Notes: generated by a model not told the origin, from the sequence alone. 64,000 nt of DNA from Pirellulaceae bacterium (GCA_023382975.1 JAHDXO010000021.1:62001-126000); one strand, 5' to 3'; positions 7,438 to 15,985 are shown, counted from the first letter of the stretch. Numbers and translations are program-made.

Positions 7438-8829
7438 ATGAGTCATGCAACTGTTCCGACGATTGGTCGTTTCTGGAAACTGATCTGCTTGGCCTTGGTA
7501 TCCGCTGGCCTGACCGGCCGCGCTGTCGCGGCCGAGGATCGACCGCCGAATCTGGTGCTGATCTTGTCGGACGACCAGGCTTGGAACGATTACGGATTCA
7601 TGGGGCATCCGGCGATTCAAACGCCCAACCTGGACCGGCTGGCATCGCAGAGCGTCCTGTTCCGCCGCGGCTATGTGCCGACCGCGCTCTGCCGGCCATC
7701 GCTGATGACGTTGGCCACGGGACGCTTCGCCCACGAGCACGGGGTGACCGGAAACGACCCGTCGCCGAAGTACGCGGAGCCGAAATCCGACTTGTACCGC
7801 GAGCGTTGTGCGACCTTGATTTCGTACCTGGACCGGTTCGACACGCTGCCGGAACTGTTGGGCGAGCGAGGTTACTTGAGCCACCAGAGCGGCAAGTGGT
7901 GGGAGGGCAGCTACCAGCACGGCGGCTTCACGCACGGGATGACCCGCGGTTTTCCGCAGCCAGGTGGGCGCCACGGCGACGACGGCTTGAAGATCGGCCG
8001 CGAAGGCATGCAGCCGATCGAGCAGTTCGTTGACATGGCCGTCGCCGAAGGCAAGCCGTTCTTCCTGTGGTATGCACCGTTCCTGCCGCATACCCCGCAC
8101 AATCCGCCGGAGCGGTTGCTGAAGAAGTACCAGCAGGACAACCGGCCTTTGCCGATCGCCCGGTACTACGCCATGTGCCAGTGGTTCGACGAGACGTGTG
8201 GGCAACTGGTCGATTACTTGGAAAAGAAGAATGTGCGCGACAACACGCTGATCGTGTACGTGACGGACAATGGCTGGATTCAAGACCCGAAGGGACCGGG
8301 CTACGCGCCGCGTTCGAAGCAGACGCCGTACGAGGGCGGAGTGCGGACGCCGATCATGTTCTCGTGGCCGGCCAAGCTGAAACCCGCGGACCGTCCGGAA
8401 CTGGTCAGCAGCATCGACTTGGTCCCCACGATGCTGGCCGCGGCGGGGGCGACGATCCCGGATGGCCTGCCCGGATTGAATCTGCTGGACCCGCTGGTTC
8501 AAGGGGCCGCGATCAAACGGGACACGATCTTTGGCGAAGGCTTCGCGCACGACATCGCGGACATCGCCCGGCCCGAGGCTTCGTTGCTGTACCGCTGGTG
8601 CATCGAGGGCCGCTGGAAGCTGTTGTTGACCTACGATGGCGAAGTGAACCGCTACGCCAGCACCCATCCGCGCGAGGAAAAGCGGCCGCAGTTGTTCGAC
8701 CTGCTGGCCGATCCGCGCGAAGAGAAGAACGTCGCAGGCGAGCATCCCGAGGTCGTCGCCCGTCTGGCCAAGAAGATTGCCGATTGGTATCCGCTGAAGG
8801 AACGAACGGCGCTCACGGCGTTCGAGTAG
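7438..8829 (+). CDS. Secreted sulfatase with atypical CRPSL active-site motif
   Basis: A 463-residue sulfatase-family protein with a signal peptide ending near AVAAED (residue 33). The first metal site is ILSDDQ (D45, D46). The segment that normally reads C-x-P-S-R reads ALCRPSLMTLATG: C85 is present but Leu replaces the Arg at position +4, with an Arg at +1 instead. The lysine-bearing GKW is replaced by SGKWWEGSYQ, and the second metal site is VYVTDNGW. Sulfatases hydrolyse sulfate esters and need Cys converted to formylglycine; recognition by the maturation enzyme usually needs that Arg. This subgroup is common in planctomycetes as I recall it, so function is likely kept. The DUF58 gene follows after 8 bp. 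Confidence 0.85.
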   Translation: MSHATVPTIGRFWKLICLALVSAGLTGRAVAAEDRPPNLVLILSDDQAWNDYGFMGHPAIQTPNLDRLASQSVLFRRGYVPTALCRPSLMTLATGRFAHEHGVTGNDPSPKYAEPKSDLYRERCATLISYLDRFDTLPELLGERGYLSHQSGKWWEGSYQHGGFTHGMTRGFPQPGGRHGDDGLKIGREGMQPIEQFVDMAVAEGKPFFLWYAPFLPHTPHNPPERLLKKYQQDNRPLPIARYYAMCQWFDETCGQLVDYLEKKNVRDNTLIVYVTDNGWIQDPKGPGYAPRSKQTPYEGGVRTPIMFSWPAKLKPADRPELVSSIDLVPTMLAAAGATIPDGLPGLNLLDPLVQGAAIKRDTIFGEGFAHDIADIARPEASLLYRWCIEGRWKLLLTYDGEVNRYASTHPREEKRPQLFDLLADPREEKNVAGEHPEVVARLAKKIADWYPLKERTALTAFE

Positions 8830-8837
8830 GCTGGCGC

Positions 8838-10154
8838 ATGACGTCGACGAACTGGCTGGTTGCCGCGATCCTGGTGTTGATCCTGGCCCTGATCCTCGGT
8901 TTCGGCCTGCTGGCCTACGCCATGTATGCCTTGCTGGGCATTCTGCTGGTCAGCCGCTGGTTGGCGCGGCAATGGGCCGAGAGCCTGGGCGCCGGACGCG
9001 AATGCAACCGGTTGACCGCCGAGATCGGCGATCTGGTCGCGGTGGTCGTGCGGGTGGAGAACCGCGGGCGGATCCCGGTGCCTTGGTTGCTGCTGGAGGA
9101 TCTGCTGCCGCGTCAGGCGTTGATCCACAATCCGCCGAATCTAGGAGTCGTCGGTCGGCGCGTGCAATTGTCGATGCTTCGCGGCGGCGGCGTGAAATCG
9201 CTGCGATACCAGTTGCAGTGCAATCGGCGCGGCTACTACCAGCTTGGGCCGCTGGTGCTGGAGACCGGCGATCTGTTCGGCTTCCATCGACGCTACCGCG
9301 TGTTGAGCGATCCGCATTTCCTGCTCGTGCTGCCCAAAGTGCTGCCGCTGGAAGGTTTCGACATTGCGTCGCGGCGGCCGATTGGCGAGGTGCGAATGTC
9401 GTATCGGCTGTACGAGGATCCCACGCGGATCGCGGGCGTGCGCCGCTATCTGCCCGGCGATCCGCTGAACCGGGTACATTGGAAAGCCACGGCGCGCACC
9501 GGCGAGCTGCACAGCAAGATCTACGAACCTTCGACGGTGGCGGGCATCACGTTGTTGCTGGATTTTCATCAGGATTCGCACGATCCGCGGCACGAGCCGA
9601 TCCGCAGCGAGCTGAGCGTGACGGCCGCCGCTTCGCTGGCCAACGCCGTCTACGAAATGGGCCAGCAGATCGGGCTGGTGACCAACGGGCGGGATGCGGC
9701 CGACCGTATCCGCACCGAAGGCTGGGACTACGACATCCGCACCCGCGACGCAGCCCGGCGGTCGGCCAGCATGTCCGAGGCCAGCGACCGGTTGCGGCCC
9801 GTCGTAGTGGAAACCCGCCGCGGGGCGGAGCAACTGACGCGGATCTTCGAGACACTCGCCCGCCTGGAATTGACCGATGGCTTGCGGTTGCCGGAACTGC
9901 TGGGCGAAACATCGGGACGCATCCCGCGCGACGCGACGGTGGTTGCGATCCTGCCATCGGTCAGCGAATCGAACGCCATCGCGCTGGGAAACCTGAAACG
10001 CCAAGGCTTCGCCGTGACCGCCGTGGTCAGCGTTTACGAAGAGTACGACTTCGCCCAAGCCGCCGGCCCCTTGATCAGCCAAGGCATCGAGACGCGCCAG
10101 TTGAAAGACGAAGCCGCCATCGTCGGACTGTGCCGACAGTACCTGCTGCGTTAG
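8838..10154 (+). CDS. DUF58 domain protein
   Basis: A 438-residue protein. The ATG at 8838 follows the sulfatase stop by 8 bp; the frame stays open much further upstream but only as an overlap with the sulfatase. Residues 8-40 form two membrane segments. The DUF58 hallmark RRYLPGDPLNRVHWKATARTG lies near residues 200-220, followed by a von Willebrand A-like fold with LLLDFHQDSHD. DUF58 proteins usually sit beside MoxR ATPases and transglutaminase-like proteins and are thought to help assemble complexes at the membrane; neither partner is here. The C-terminal ATVVAILPSVSESNAIAL region may be a second Rossmann-like unit. Confidence 0.8.
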   Translation: MTSTNWLVAAILVLILALILGFGLLAYAMYALLGILLVSRWLARQWAESLGAGRECNRLTAEIGDLVAVVVRVENRGRIPVPWLLLEDLLPRQALIHNPPNLGVVGRRVQLSMLRGGGVKSLRYQLQCNRRGYYQLGPLVLETGDLFGFHRRYRVLSDPHFLLVLPKVLPLEGFDIASRRPIGEVRMSYRLYEDPTRIAGVRRYLPGDPLNRVHWKATARTGELHSKIYEPSTVAGITLLLDFHQDSHDPRHEPIRSELSVTAAASLANAVYEMGQQIGLVTNGRDAADRIRTEGWDYDIRTRDAARRSASMSEASDRLRPVVVETRRGAEQLTRIFETLARLELTDGLRLPELLGETSGRIPRDATVVAILPSVSESNAIALGNLKRQGFAVTAVVSVYEEYDFAQAAGPLISQGIETRQLKDEAAIVGLCRQYLLR

Positions 10155-10229
10155 CCTCGCCGGTCAGACCATCCCGCATCTCGCGATTCTCCCTTGACTG
10201 CGGTGTGTGTTATAAACGACAATCTGATA

Positions 10230-10580
10230 ATGGCTGAAGTAAGAGAAAAGACGATTCAAATCTACCGCGACTCGCGAGGGCGATGCCCTTACCTGGATTG
10301 GTTTTCGTCGCTACGAGACGATCGGACGAAACAAAGAGTTCAAGCTCGACTGGCTCGGCTTCGCTTAGGCAACCTGGGATCTACGAATTCCGTTGGCGAG
10401 GGCGTTCAAGAGCTGAAGATGGACTTCGGGCCGGGATACCGAATTTACTTTGGGCAAGAAGGAGAGGCATTGGTGATCTTACTGGGTGGTGGCGACAAGA
10501 GCAGCCAGGCCGGCGATATCGAGAAGGCAAAGATCTGCTGGCAAGATTATCGAAAGGAGAGGGGACATGCCAACGCTTGA
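10230..10580 (+). CDS. HigB/RelE-type toxin (phage Gp49-like)
   Basis: A 116-residue basic protein. It has the pattern of the Gp49/HigB killer family: IQIYRDSRGRCPYLDWFSSL at the start, a repeated Arg/Leu helix (KQRVQARLARLRLGN), then VGEGVQELKMDFGPGYRIYFG and LVILLGGGDKSSQAGDIEKA. These toxins cut mRNA on the ribosome. The ATG at 10230 gives the usual family start; no clear ribosome site is visible, so low expression is possible. It overlaps the antitoxin gene by 14 bp, with the toxin first, the order typical of this family. Confidence 0.85.
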   Translation: MAEVREKTIQIYRDSRGRCPYLDWFSSLRDDRTKQRVQARLARLRLGNLGSTNSVGEGVQELKMDFGPGYRIYFGQEGEALVILLGGGDKSSQAGDIEKAKICWQDYRKERGHANA

Positions 10581-10872
10581 TTACAGAGAACGCTTATTCG
10601 AAGATTTGATGGATTCCGAATATGCGGCCGGATATCTGACCGCTGCATTGGACGAGGGAGAAGACGTTTTTCTCCTGGCGGTCCGGGACGTTGTGGATGC
10701 CCACGGCGGCATCGGGCAGCTTGCGGAGAATACGTCGCTCAATCGTGAAAATCTGTACCAGATGCTCTCCGAACGCGGTAACCCGCGATTCTCGAGCCTA
10801 ATGTCGGTTCTTCGCGAATTGGGCGTACAGATCCAATTCCGGGCAAAGCCACGCGACACGCGGGCCGCGTGA
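10567..10872 (+). CDS. HigA-like antitoxin with helix-turn-helix
   Basis: A 101-residue protein starting at the ATG at 10567 with a strong GGAGAGGGG ribosome site inside the toxin gene. It matches the addiction-module antidote family: an N-terminal part (LMDSEYAAGYLTAALDEGE), then a helix-turn-helix spanning GGIGQLAENTSLNRENLYQM and LSERGNPRFSSLMSVLRELG. It should neutralise the upstream toxin and repress the shared promoter. The better ribosome site for the antitoxin fits the need for antitoxin excess. Confidence 0.85.
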   Translation: MPTLDYRERLFEDLMDSEYAAGYLTAALDEGEDVFLLAVRDVVDAHGGIGQLAENTSLNRENLYQMLSERGNPRFSSLMSVLRELGVQIQFRAKPRDTRAA

Positions 10873-11095
10873 ATCTCTCGCTTCTGTTTGACTCACTTTC
10901 AAGATGCAATTTGAAGTTGTTCAAGTTGGCCTTCGGGTTACCATGCCCGGACGGCCAGCACGTTGAATCGGCGCGAGCGGCTCGTCTGTTCGAGTGGCTC
11001 ACAGTGGCTTGCGGTGCGGCCCACAAAGGACGCATCCAAAGCGGCAGAGGTGCTGGCGCCGCGGCGGAGAATCTGGCCCGCCCACCAAGTACCCG

Positions 11096-11536
11096 CTACC
11101 TGCTGGAAGATAGCTCGATCTTCAGATCGTTCTTCACGCCTTCGCCGACACTGACTCTCAGGTCGCTACTGCGCTCGCTTTGGTATTTTTCGGGGACCGA
11201 CGCCACGGTTCTTCCCGAATCCTCGTCGCCGGGATGCACCGTCACCCGGTACTCGCCGGGTGCCAAACCACCCACCGTGCGGGTCGTCTGTACCGTGAAC
11301 CGGCCGTTGGCATCGGTCGTGGCAAAGGCGCTGTTGCCTCCCTCCGTTGGAAGGAAGTTTACGAGCACATTCGCCGCAGGCGCACCATCAATCGTGACGA
11401 CGCCCGTGGCCTGGGCGCCGGCGTCAGATCCTCCGGAACAACCACTGGCCACGGTCAAGACGGCAAGGCAGGCGATCGCCAGCCAACTGACAACACCGTT
11501 CCTGAAAAACCCACGAGGCTCGATTTGAATCCACAT
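11096..11536 (-). CDS. Transthyretin-like (carboxypeptidase regulatory-like) lipoprotein
   Basis: A 146-residue secreted protein. The N-terminus has a hydrophobic stretch followed by LTVASGCSGG, a lipobox with Cys33 as likely lipid anchor. The rest is one Ig-like fold seen in planctomycete TTR proteins: ATGVVTIDGAPAANVLVNF, then ATTDANGRFTV, then GLAPGEYRVTVHPG. It lies 36 bp downstream of the DUF1559 gene on the same strand; these two families are very often paired in planctomycetes. Its job is unknown; a role at the cell surface is inferred from the anchor. Confidence 0.85.
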   Translation of the reverse strand: MWIQIEPRGFFRNGVVSWLAIACLAVLTVASGCSGGSDAGAQATGVVTIDGAPAANVLVNFLPTEGGNSAFATTDANGRFTVQTTRTVGGLAPGEYRVTVHPGDEDSGRTVASVPEKYQSERSSDLRVSVGEGVKNDLKIELSSSR

Positions 11537-11572
11537 AGTTCCTCCATAGCAAGATGGCTGGTCGTTGAATGG

Positions 11573-12541
11573 TTACGGAATGCGAACCGGATTGCCGTCG
11601 TCAATCGCCAAAATGTATTCGAAGACGGAATTCACGGCCTGATCCACGTTATGCTCGATGTTGTCATCGAAAAACCGCACCGAGGCATCCACCAGGACGA
11701 ATTGCGCGCCGCCGGGATGATTGCTGGCAAACGCTCGGCGGCATTCCGCGTTTTCCGGGCAATTAAGCCTGCGAAGGCCACATCCCATCGCAGAGGCCAT
11801 GCCGTAGTTCTGCGCTCCGGCAATGCCGTTCACTCCCCACAGACTGGATGCGTAGGGATAGTTGTCCGCCCATGTCTTCTTCCAATGCCGCTCACCAACC
11901 ATGGACACATTGCTGGTTCCATCCGTAACGTCGGCCAGGCGGGTGCCCAGATTGCGAATGAACGCCCCGTTGGCGTCGGCGTTCGGCTGGCCACGGTTGG
12001 GCCGCATCTGGCCGCTGCTGTTGACGCCGACGTAGTTGCTGGTCGCCGAATTCCGGTTGGTTCCGGCGTTGTCCTGATATAGTCGGTCGTCATGTCCACC
12101 TGAGTGCGTTTTGGGACCGGTATCGGACGGGCAACGAAACGCCTTCATCGGCGTCTGCATGATCGCGCGCATGTCCGCATTGGCGATGGCCTGGGTCATC
12201 GGGATCTGCCCGACGAGGACCTGTTCCGCCGCGGCGGCCTGCTCCATGAACGGCATGAGCAGCGCCGTCCACGACCAGTTGGCCGAACGGGTGTTCGTAT
12301 TGTCCTGCTGGATCATTCCCGAGGGCAGCGAACCGTGCGTGTCGTGGTAGTTGTGCATCGCCACGCCGATCTGCTTCAAGTTGTTCGAGCACTGAGTGCG
12401 CCGGGCAGCCTCCCGTGCAGCCTGAATCGCGGGAAGCAACAGGGCTACCAAAATCCCGATGATCGCAATCACGACCAACAGTTCGACCAGAGTGAAACCA
12501 CCTGGAAAACGGCGGCGGTCAGGATAGGATGAACGCGACAT
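11573..12541 (-). CDS. DUF1559 protein with type IV pilin-like N-terminus
   Basis: A 322-residue protein. The ATG at 12541 gives SYPDRRRFPGG then FTLVELLVVIAIIGILVALL, a prepilin cleavage site (Gly15/Phe16) with Glu at position 5 of the mature protein. AIQAAREAARRTQCSNNLKQ and IGVAMHNYHDTHGSLP follow, the DUF1559 signature. The C-terminal VLVDASVRFFDDNIEHNVDQ is the usual H-X9-DG-like end of the family, although the exact motif is not kept. Such proteins occur in large numbers in planctomycetes and may form surface fibres. The downstream TTR lipoprotein probably shares its transcript. Confidence 0.92.
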   Translation of the reverse strand: MSRSSYPDRRRFPGGFTLVELLVVIAIIGILVALLLPAIQAAREAARRTQCSNNLKQIGVAMHNYHDTHGSLPSGMIQQDNTNTRSANWSWTALLMPFMEQAAAAEQVLVGQIPMTQAIANADMRAIMQTPMKAFRCPSDTGPKTHSGGHDDRLYQDNAGTNRNSATSNYVGVNSSGQMRPNRGQPNADANGAFIRNLGTRLADVTDGTSNVSMVGERHWKKTWADNYPYASSLWGVNGIAGAQNYGMASAMGCGLRRLNCPENAECRRAFASNHPGGAQFVLVDASVRFFDDNIEHNVDQAVNSVFEYILAIDDGNPVRIP

Positions 12542-12888
12542 GTCCGTGATCCCCCGAGGAAAAGGAAACATACAACAAGATTGCCCGTCAATTCGCCCAC
12601 GCCTGACTGAAACGACAGCCTAGCGCCGGTGAAGTGAAAAGCACTGATTCGTCGCATCTTAGCCCTATCCGGGCCAGCGGACAACACGGATACAGGGTCA
12701 GCTCCAAATATTCACTGCAGTTCTGCAAATCTGAGATGTACACGTATTTGTACACGTGCCTCGTGATGAAAAGCACTGATTTACACTGGTTTGTTCACCT
12801 GTACAGATCAGTGAACAACGCCATTTTGCAGAACTGCAGTATTCACTTCGAACTTCTTCTGGCCTGCCCTGCAAGCTAGAATGCGAAC
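12542..12888. other. Intergenic spacer, AT-richer, with repeats
   Basis: About 347 bp between divergent genes. It is visibly richer in A and T than its surroundings. It holds a 15-bp direct repeat and a 16-bp inverted repeat, listed separately. I see no gene in it. Two weak partial copies of GTACACG (12738-12757) also occur. Confidence 0.6.
12636..12840. repeat. Nested direct and inverted repeats in spacer
   Basis: A perfect 15-bp direct repeat (TGAAAAGCACTGATT) sits at 12636-12650 and 12767-12781. A perfect 16-bp inverted repeat (ACTGCAGTTCTGCAAA) sits at 12714-12729 with its inverse at 12825-12840, 95 bp apart. Together they could be the edge of a lost insertion or an operator region for the flanking genes. 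Confidence 0.6.
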
Positions 12889-13443
12889 ATGCTTAAAGAA
12901 CTGAATCGTCGCGACTTGTTCGTCCGCTCCGTTGGTGCCGGAATGGCTTGCGCGGCGGCGCGGCCGGGACGCACTTCGGGAGCGGCGGAGACACCGGCGC
13001 TGCGGCGGGGCATCTGGGACGCCCCCACGCATCTGTCGGGATTTGTCGGAGCGGTCGAGCAGCGGGTCGCCCAACTGCTGTCCCGTGCCGACCGCATGGG
13101 CATCGAACGCTTGGTTCTGAGCATGGGCACGTCGTTCGTTCAGGATCCGTCGCCCGAGGAGTTGGTTCGGCAGAATGACGAAGTGTTGCGCGCGGTCGCC
13201 CACGCTCCGCATCGATTGTTCGGTTTCGTCTACGTGAATCCCAAGCACACTCGGGCCAGTGTGAGCGAGATGGACCGATGGGTGCAAGACGGACCGATGG
13301 TCGGCGTCAAGCTGTGGGTTGCCGTCCGTTGCTATCAGCCCGAACTGGACCCGATCGTGCGGCGAGCGGTTGAACTGCGGATTCCCCTGCTGCCACATTG
13401 TTTCTGGCGGGTCGGCGAGAATCTGCCGGGAGAATCGACGCCC
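12889..13443 (+). pseudogene. Tat-signal amidohydrolase, truncated at 3' end
   Basis: The first 185 residues are a good amidohydrolase-2 family protein. MLKELNRRDLFVRSVGAG is a twin-arginine-like signal, and the body has IWDAPTHLSGF, MGIERLVLSMG, FVYVNPKH, VGVKLWVAVRC and PLLPHCFWRVGENLPGESTP. In the family this last motif is followed by a His/Asp metal strand and about 100 more residues. Here the homology stops at about 13443, where a repeat copy and a transposase fragment begin; the frame drifts on to 13779 without family sequence. A key part of the metal site is therefore gone. No strong ribosome site is seen before the ATG. It is probably a dead gene broken by a mobile element. Confidence 0.75.
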
Positions 13444-13492
13444 GCAAAACCGACCTCAGCGGCAATCGCGTGTTCTGGAACGAAGCGAACGG
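13435..13492. repeat. 58-bp repeat, copy 1
   Basis: It matches 23416-23473 at 56 of 58 positions in the same orientation. The two differences are C/G at 13445 and A/T at 13453. This copy bridges the end of the amidohydrolase homology and the start of the transposase homology. Confidence 0.85.
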
Positions 13493-13760
13493 CTGTGCTT
13501 GGCGGATGCTGCCCAAAGACTTTCCGCCGAAGAGTACCGTCTACGACTACTTCCGGCGGTGGAAAGACGACGGCATTCGGCAGCACATTCATGATACGCT
13601 GCGAGGCGAAGTTCGCGCGCAAGCTGGACGTGACGCGACGCCCAGTGCGAGCATCATCAACAGCCAATCAATCAAGACCACCGAAAAAAGGGGTTCGCGG
13701 CGACGACGCTGGCAATGCCGTTCTCGCTCGGAATCCGCTGGATTCCCCTTCAATCCGAAA
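13480..13760 (+). mobile_element. IS5-family transposase remnant
   Basis: A fragment of a DDE transposase of the IS5 group. One frame reads GCAWRMLPKDFPPKSTVYDY, then FRRWKDDGIRQHIHDTLR, then AQAGRDATPSASIINSQSIK (with the first catalytic Asp position changed to Asn: INSQS instead of IDSQS) and TTEKRG. The next motif, GVRGDDAG, appears in another frame after the run of six A and four G near 13683-13692. The N-terminus, the second and third catalytic residues and the C-terminus are missing. It cannot be active. No terminal inverted repeats were found at its edges. Confidence 0.75.
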
Positions 13761-13852
13761 GCCGGCTTGGTTGCTCTGAACAGATCGTCCGGGGCGATGA
13801 GTTCCGAATCAGACGTCGACAAGTCGTATCTTCCTGCACGAATCGAAGCCCG

Positions 13853-13876
13853 TTCGGATTTTTCGTAAAATCCGAA
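13853..13876. promoter_or_regulatory. Hairpin in leader of sigma factor gene
   Basis: TTCGGATTTT and AAAATCCGAA form a perfect 10-bp stem around the loop TCGT. It ends 22 bp before the sigma factor ATG and 6 bp before its GGGGAG ribosome site. It could be an attenuator, a binding site, or a leftover terminator from the insertion upstream. Confidence 0.5.
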
Positions 13877-13898
13877 GCAGTTGGGGAGTGTACTTTCC

Positions 13899-14432
13899 AT
13901 GGAGCTGGACAGCGCGGCCATTCACGAACGCTTTCTCACCCTGTTCACGGCCAGTGAGCCGGCGATTCGGGCCTTCGTGCGCCGATTGGTGCCGTCTCGG
14001 CAAGATGCGGCGGACGTCATGCAGGGCGTTGCGCTGGTGCTGTGGCGCAAATTCCGGGAACTTGAGGAACCCGAAGAGTTTCGCAAATGGGCGTTCGGCG
14101 TCGCGCGTTACGAGACGCTCGCCTGGCTGCGGGATAAGGCGCGGGATCGGCTGGTGTTGGCCGACGAGGTGGTCAGTGCCGTGGCGGACGAAGCATCCCA
14201 GATCGAGAACCAGTTGTCAGCTCAGCGGGAGGCTTTGGAGGGCTGCCTCGATAAGCTGCCCAGCAAGCAGCGGACGCTGGTGCTTGCGGCGTACGCTCCC
14301 GACGTCCGCATGCAGGATGTCGCCAGGCAGAGCGGGCGAACTGTGGCGGCATTCTACCAATGGCTCCATCGAATGCGCGTGCGACTGTGGGAGTGTACTC
14401 GGCGCACCCTACAGGCGGAGGGACTGTTATGA
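13899..14432 (+). CDS. ECF-type RNA polymerase sigma factor
   Basis: A 177-residue sigma-70 family protein of the Rhodopirellula/Verrucomicrobium group. The ATG at 13899 has GGGGAG ten bases upstream. Region 2 is DAADVMQGVALVLWRKF with FRKWAFGVARYETLAWLRD; region 4 is LPSKQRTLVLAAYAPDVRMQ followed by the helix-turn-helix ARQSGRTVAAFYQWLHRMR. No extra sensor domain. The stop overlaps the start of the next gene (TTATGA), which encodes a membrane protein with a FecR-like domain, the usual anti-sigma partner. It likely controls this operon and perhaps distant sulfatase genes. Confidence 0.92.
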   Translation: MELDSAAIHERFLTLFTASEPAIRAFVRRLVPSRQDAADVMQGVALVLWRKFRELEEPEEFRKWAFGVARYETLAWLRDKARDRLVLADEVVSAVADEASQIENQLSAQREALEGCLDKLPSKQRTLVLAAYAPDVRMQDVARQSGRTVAAFYQWLHRMRVRLWECTRRTLQAEGLL

Positions 14433-15985
14433 GCAACGTCATCGACACGCGTCGGTTGTTCTCCGATTATGCCAGCGGTGAAATTTCCAACGAGGAGCTT
14501 CAGGATCTGGAAGCGGCACTCCGTGCGGACGCCGATTTGCGCCGCGAGTTCATCGAGTACATGAACATTGACTCGGCGCTGGGCGACCTGGCGGCGTTGT
14601 CTAAGGCTGAGGTGGCGGAGATCGAAGCCGCAACCCAGGAGGACAAATCGGGGACACTTGTCGTTGGAGATTCGGCGTCGCCTGCGCCGTTGGTTGTCGA
14701 GATTGCCCGAACCTATCGCGTTGCTGTCATTACCGGAGGGGTCGCGGCATCGCTGTTGTTAGCGGTAATCCTGTGGGTAGCCTATCCCGCTGCAACCATG
14801 GAAATGCCCGTGGCGACGCTTGTGTCAAGCGTCGACGCTGCATTGATTTGTGAGGGCAGGCCCCACAGCGGCACTGATCTGACGGCGGGCCAATACCGGC
14901 TTGAACGGGGTCTATTGCATCTCCGTTTCGCCGGAGGCGTGATGGTCTATGTTGAAGCTCCAACTCGCTTCGACGCGGTCAGCGGCAAGCGTGTTGTGCT
15001 GCAAAGCGGACGCCTGTCGGCCAGCGTGCTCCCCGAGGCGCTCGGCTTTACCGTGGAAACCCCGGAAGCCGAAGTGATTGACTTCGGCACGGAATTCTCC
15101 GTAGAGGTCGATGCCGGAACGAGCGAAGTGCATGTTTTCGACGGGCTTGTTCGCGTGCAGCCGCGGGCGAAGAAGGACGGAACGATAGGTGAGGGGTTTG
15201 ATCTGCGAACGTCTCAGGCGGTCAAGATCGAAGGCACTGCTGAAAAGCCAGTCAAAATCGAGTTGGCGACGGATCGGTTCATTCGCACGTTCGACGAGTC
15301 TCCTCGCAGATACTCACGCACAGTCAAAAGGCTTTCACCGGTGGCGTTTTACCGGATGGCGATCCGCGATCAGGGGCTCGCCTGCCTGCCGCCACAATAC
15401 TCAGGCGTTGTGTTGACGGGTGACGGAATCCGGCCGCCTCACGCGAGAGGGGTCTTTGCCGGCGGTTCGCTGCGCGTGCTGGCCGAGTCGGCGGGACGCG
15501 GCGGGCGAGTGGACACGTCACCGCCGCTACGGACGGGGCAGTTCACGCTGGCCGCATTCGTGTATCTCGAATCCGGAGCACGCAACGGAATTGTGGCGAC
15601 CAACATCCGAAATAACGACGGCAGTTTTTGTTTGCGGCTCGATGAGAATGGCGTCCTTCAAGCGACGATCAGAAACAACGACGGCGACCTGCTGTCTGTC
15701 TCCGGCGACGCGGTGGTCGCACTTCACACGTGGCGTCACGTCGTAGTGACCGTCGATGGCCGGCAGTTCCGCCTCTACGAAGACGGTCACCTGGTCGCGT
15801 CCGCTCCGTGCCCGCCGCTTGCTGACAGCGAGACGAACGTGCTGTGGTTTGGAACCGACGCGGAGGGACTGAATCTGTGGGAGGGACGCATTGATGAAGT
15901 GGCACTGTTTGACCGGTCGCTCAGCAATGCGGAGGTCACGGAACTGTATCAGATGGCGTTGGAGGAAATGGAGAATTCTGAATGA
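14429..15985 (+). CDS. FecR-like anti-sigma protein with C-terminal LamG domain
   Basis: A 518-residue single-pass membrane protein. The cytoplasmic part (residues 1-97) has LFSDYASGEISNEELQDLEA, which is the zinc-less anti-sigma-like segment of this family, then a membrane segment at about 98-120. The outer part begins with a FecR-like unit (GVMVYVEAPTRFDAVSGKRV, then VIDFGTEFSVEVDAG and VHVFDGLVRVQP). From about residue 320 it has a LamG/concanavalin-like domain (FTLAAFVYLES, TWRHVVVTVDGRQFRLYEDG, NLWEGRIDEVALFDRSL). LamG domains bind sugars. The layout suggests that sugar binding outside is signalled to the sigma factor inside. Both ends overlap their neighbours by 4 bases, so translation is coupled to the sigma factor and the sulfatase. 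Confidence 0.88.
   Translation: MSNVIDTRRLFSDYASGEISNEELQDLEAALRADADLRREFIEYMNIDSALGDLAALSKAEVAEIEAATQEDKSGTLVVGDSASPAPLVVEIARTYRVAVITGGVAASLLLAVILWVAYPAATMEMPVATLVSSVDAALICEGRPHSGTDLTAGQYRLERGLLHLRFAGGVMVYVEAPTRFDAVSGKRVVLQSGRLSASVLPEALGFTVETPEAEVIDFGTEFSVEVDAGTSEVHVFDGLVRVQPRAKKDGTIGEGFDLRTSQAVKIEGTAEKPVKIELATDRFIRTFDESPRRYSRTVKRLSPVAFYRMAIRDQGLACLPPQYSGVVLTGDGIRPPHARGVFAGGSLRVLAESAGRGGRVDTSPPLRTGQFTLAAFVYLESGARNGIVATNIRNNDGSFCLRLDENGVLQATIRNNDGDLLSVSGDAVVALHTWRHVVVTVDGRQFRLYEDGHLVASAPCPPLADSETNVLWFGTDAEGLNLWEGRIDEVALFDRSLSNAEVTELYQMALEEMENSE

Noticed and set aside
8067..8837. Long upstream extension of the DUF58 gene
   Set aside because: The extension overlaps the sulfatase in another frame; the DUF58 membrane segment begins right after the ATG at 8838.
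13683..13692. A6G4 run in the transposase remnant as a programmed frameshift site
   Set aside because: The run is not in the A-AAA-AAG register for -1 slippage, the needed shift is +1, and the gene lacks both ends, so decay is the simpler reading.
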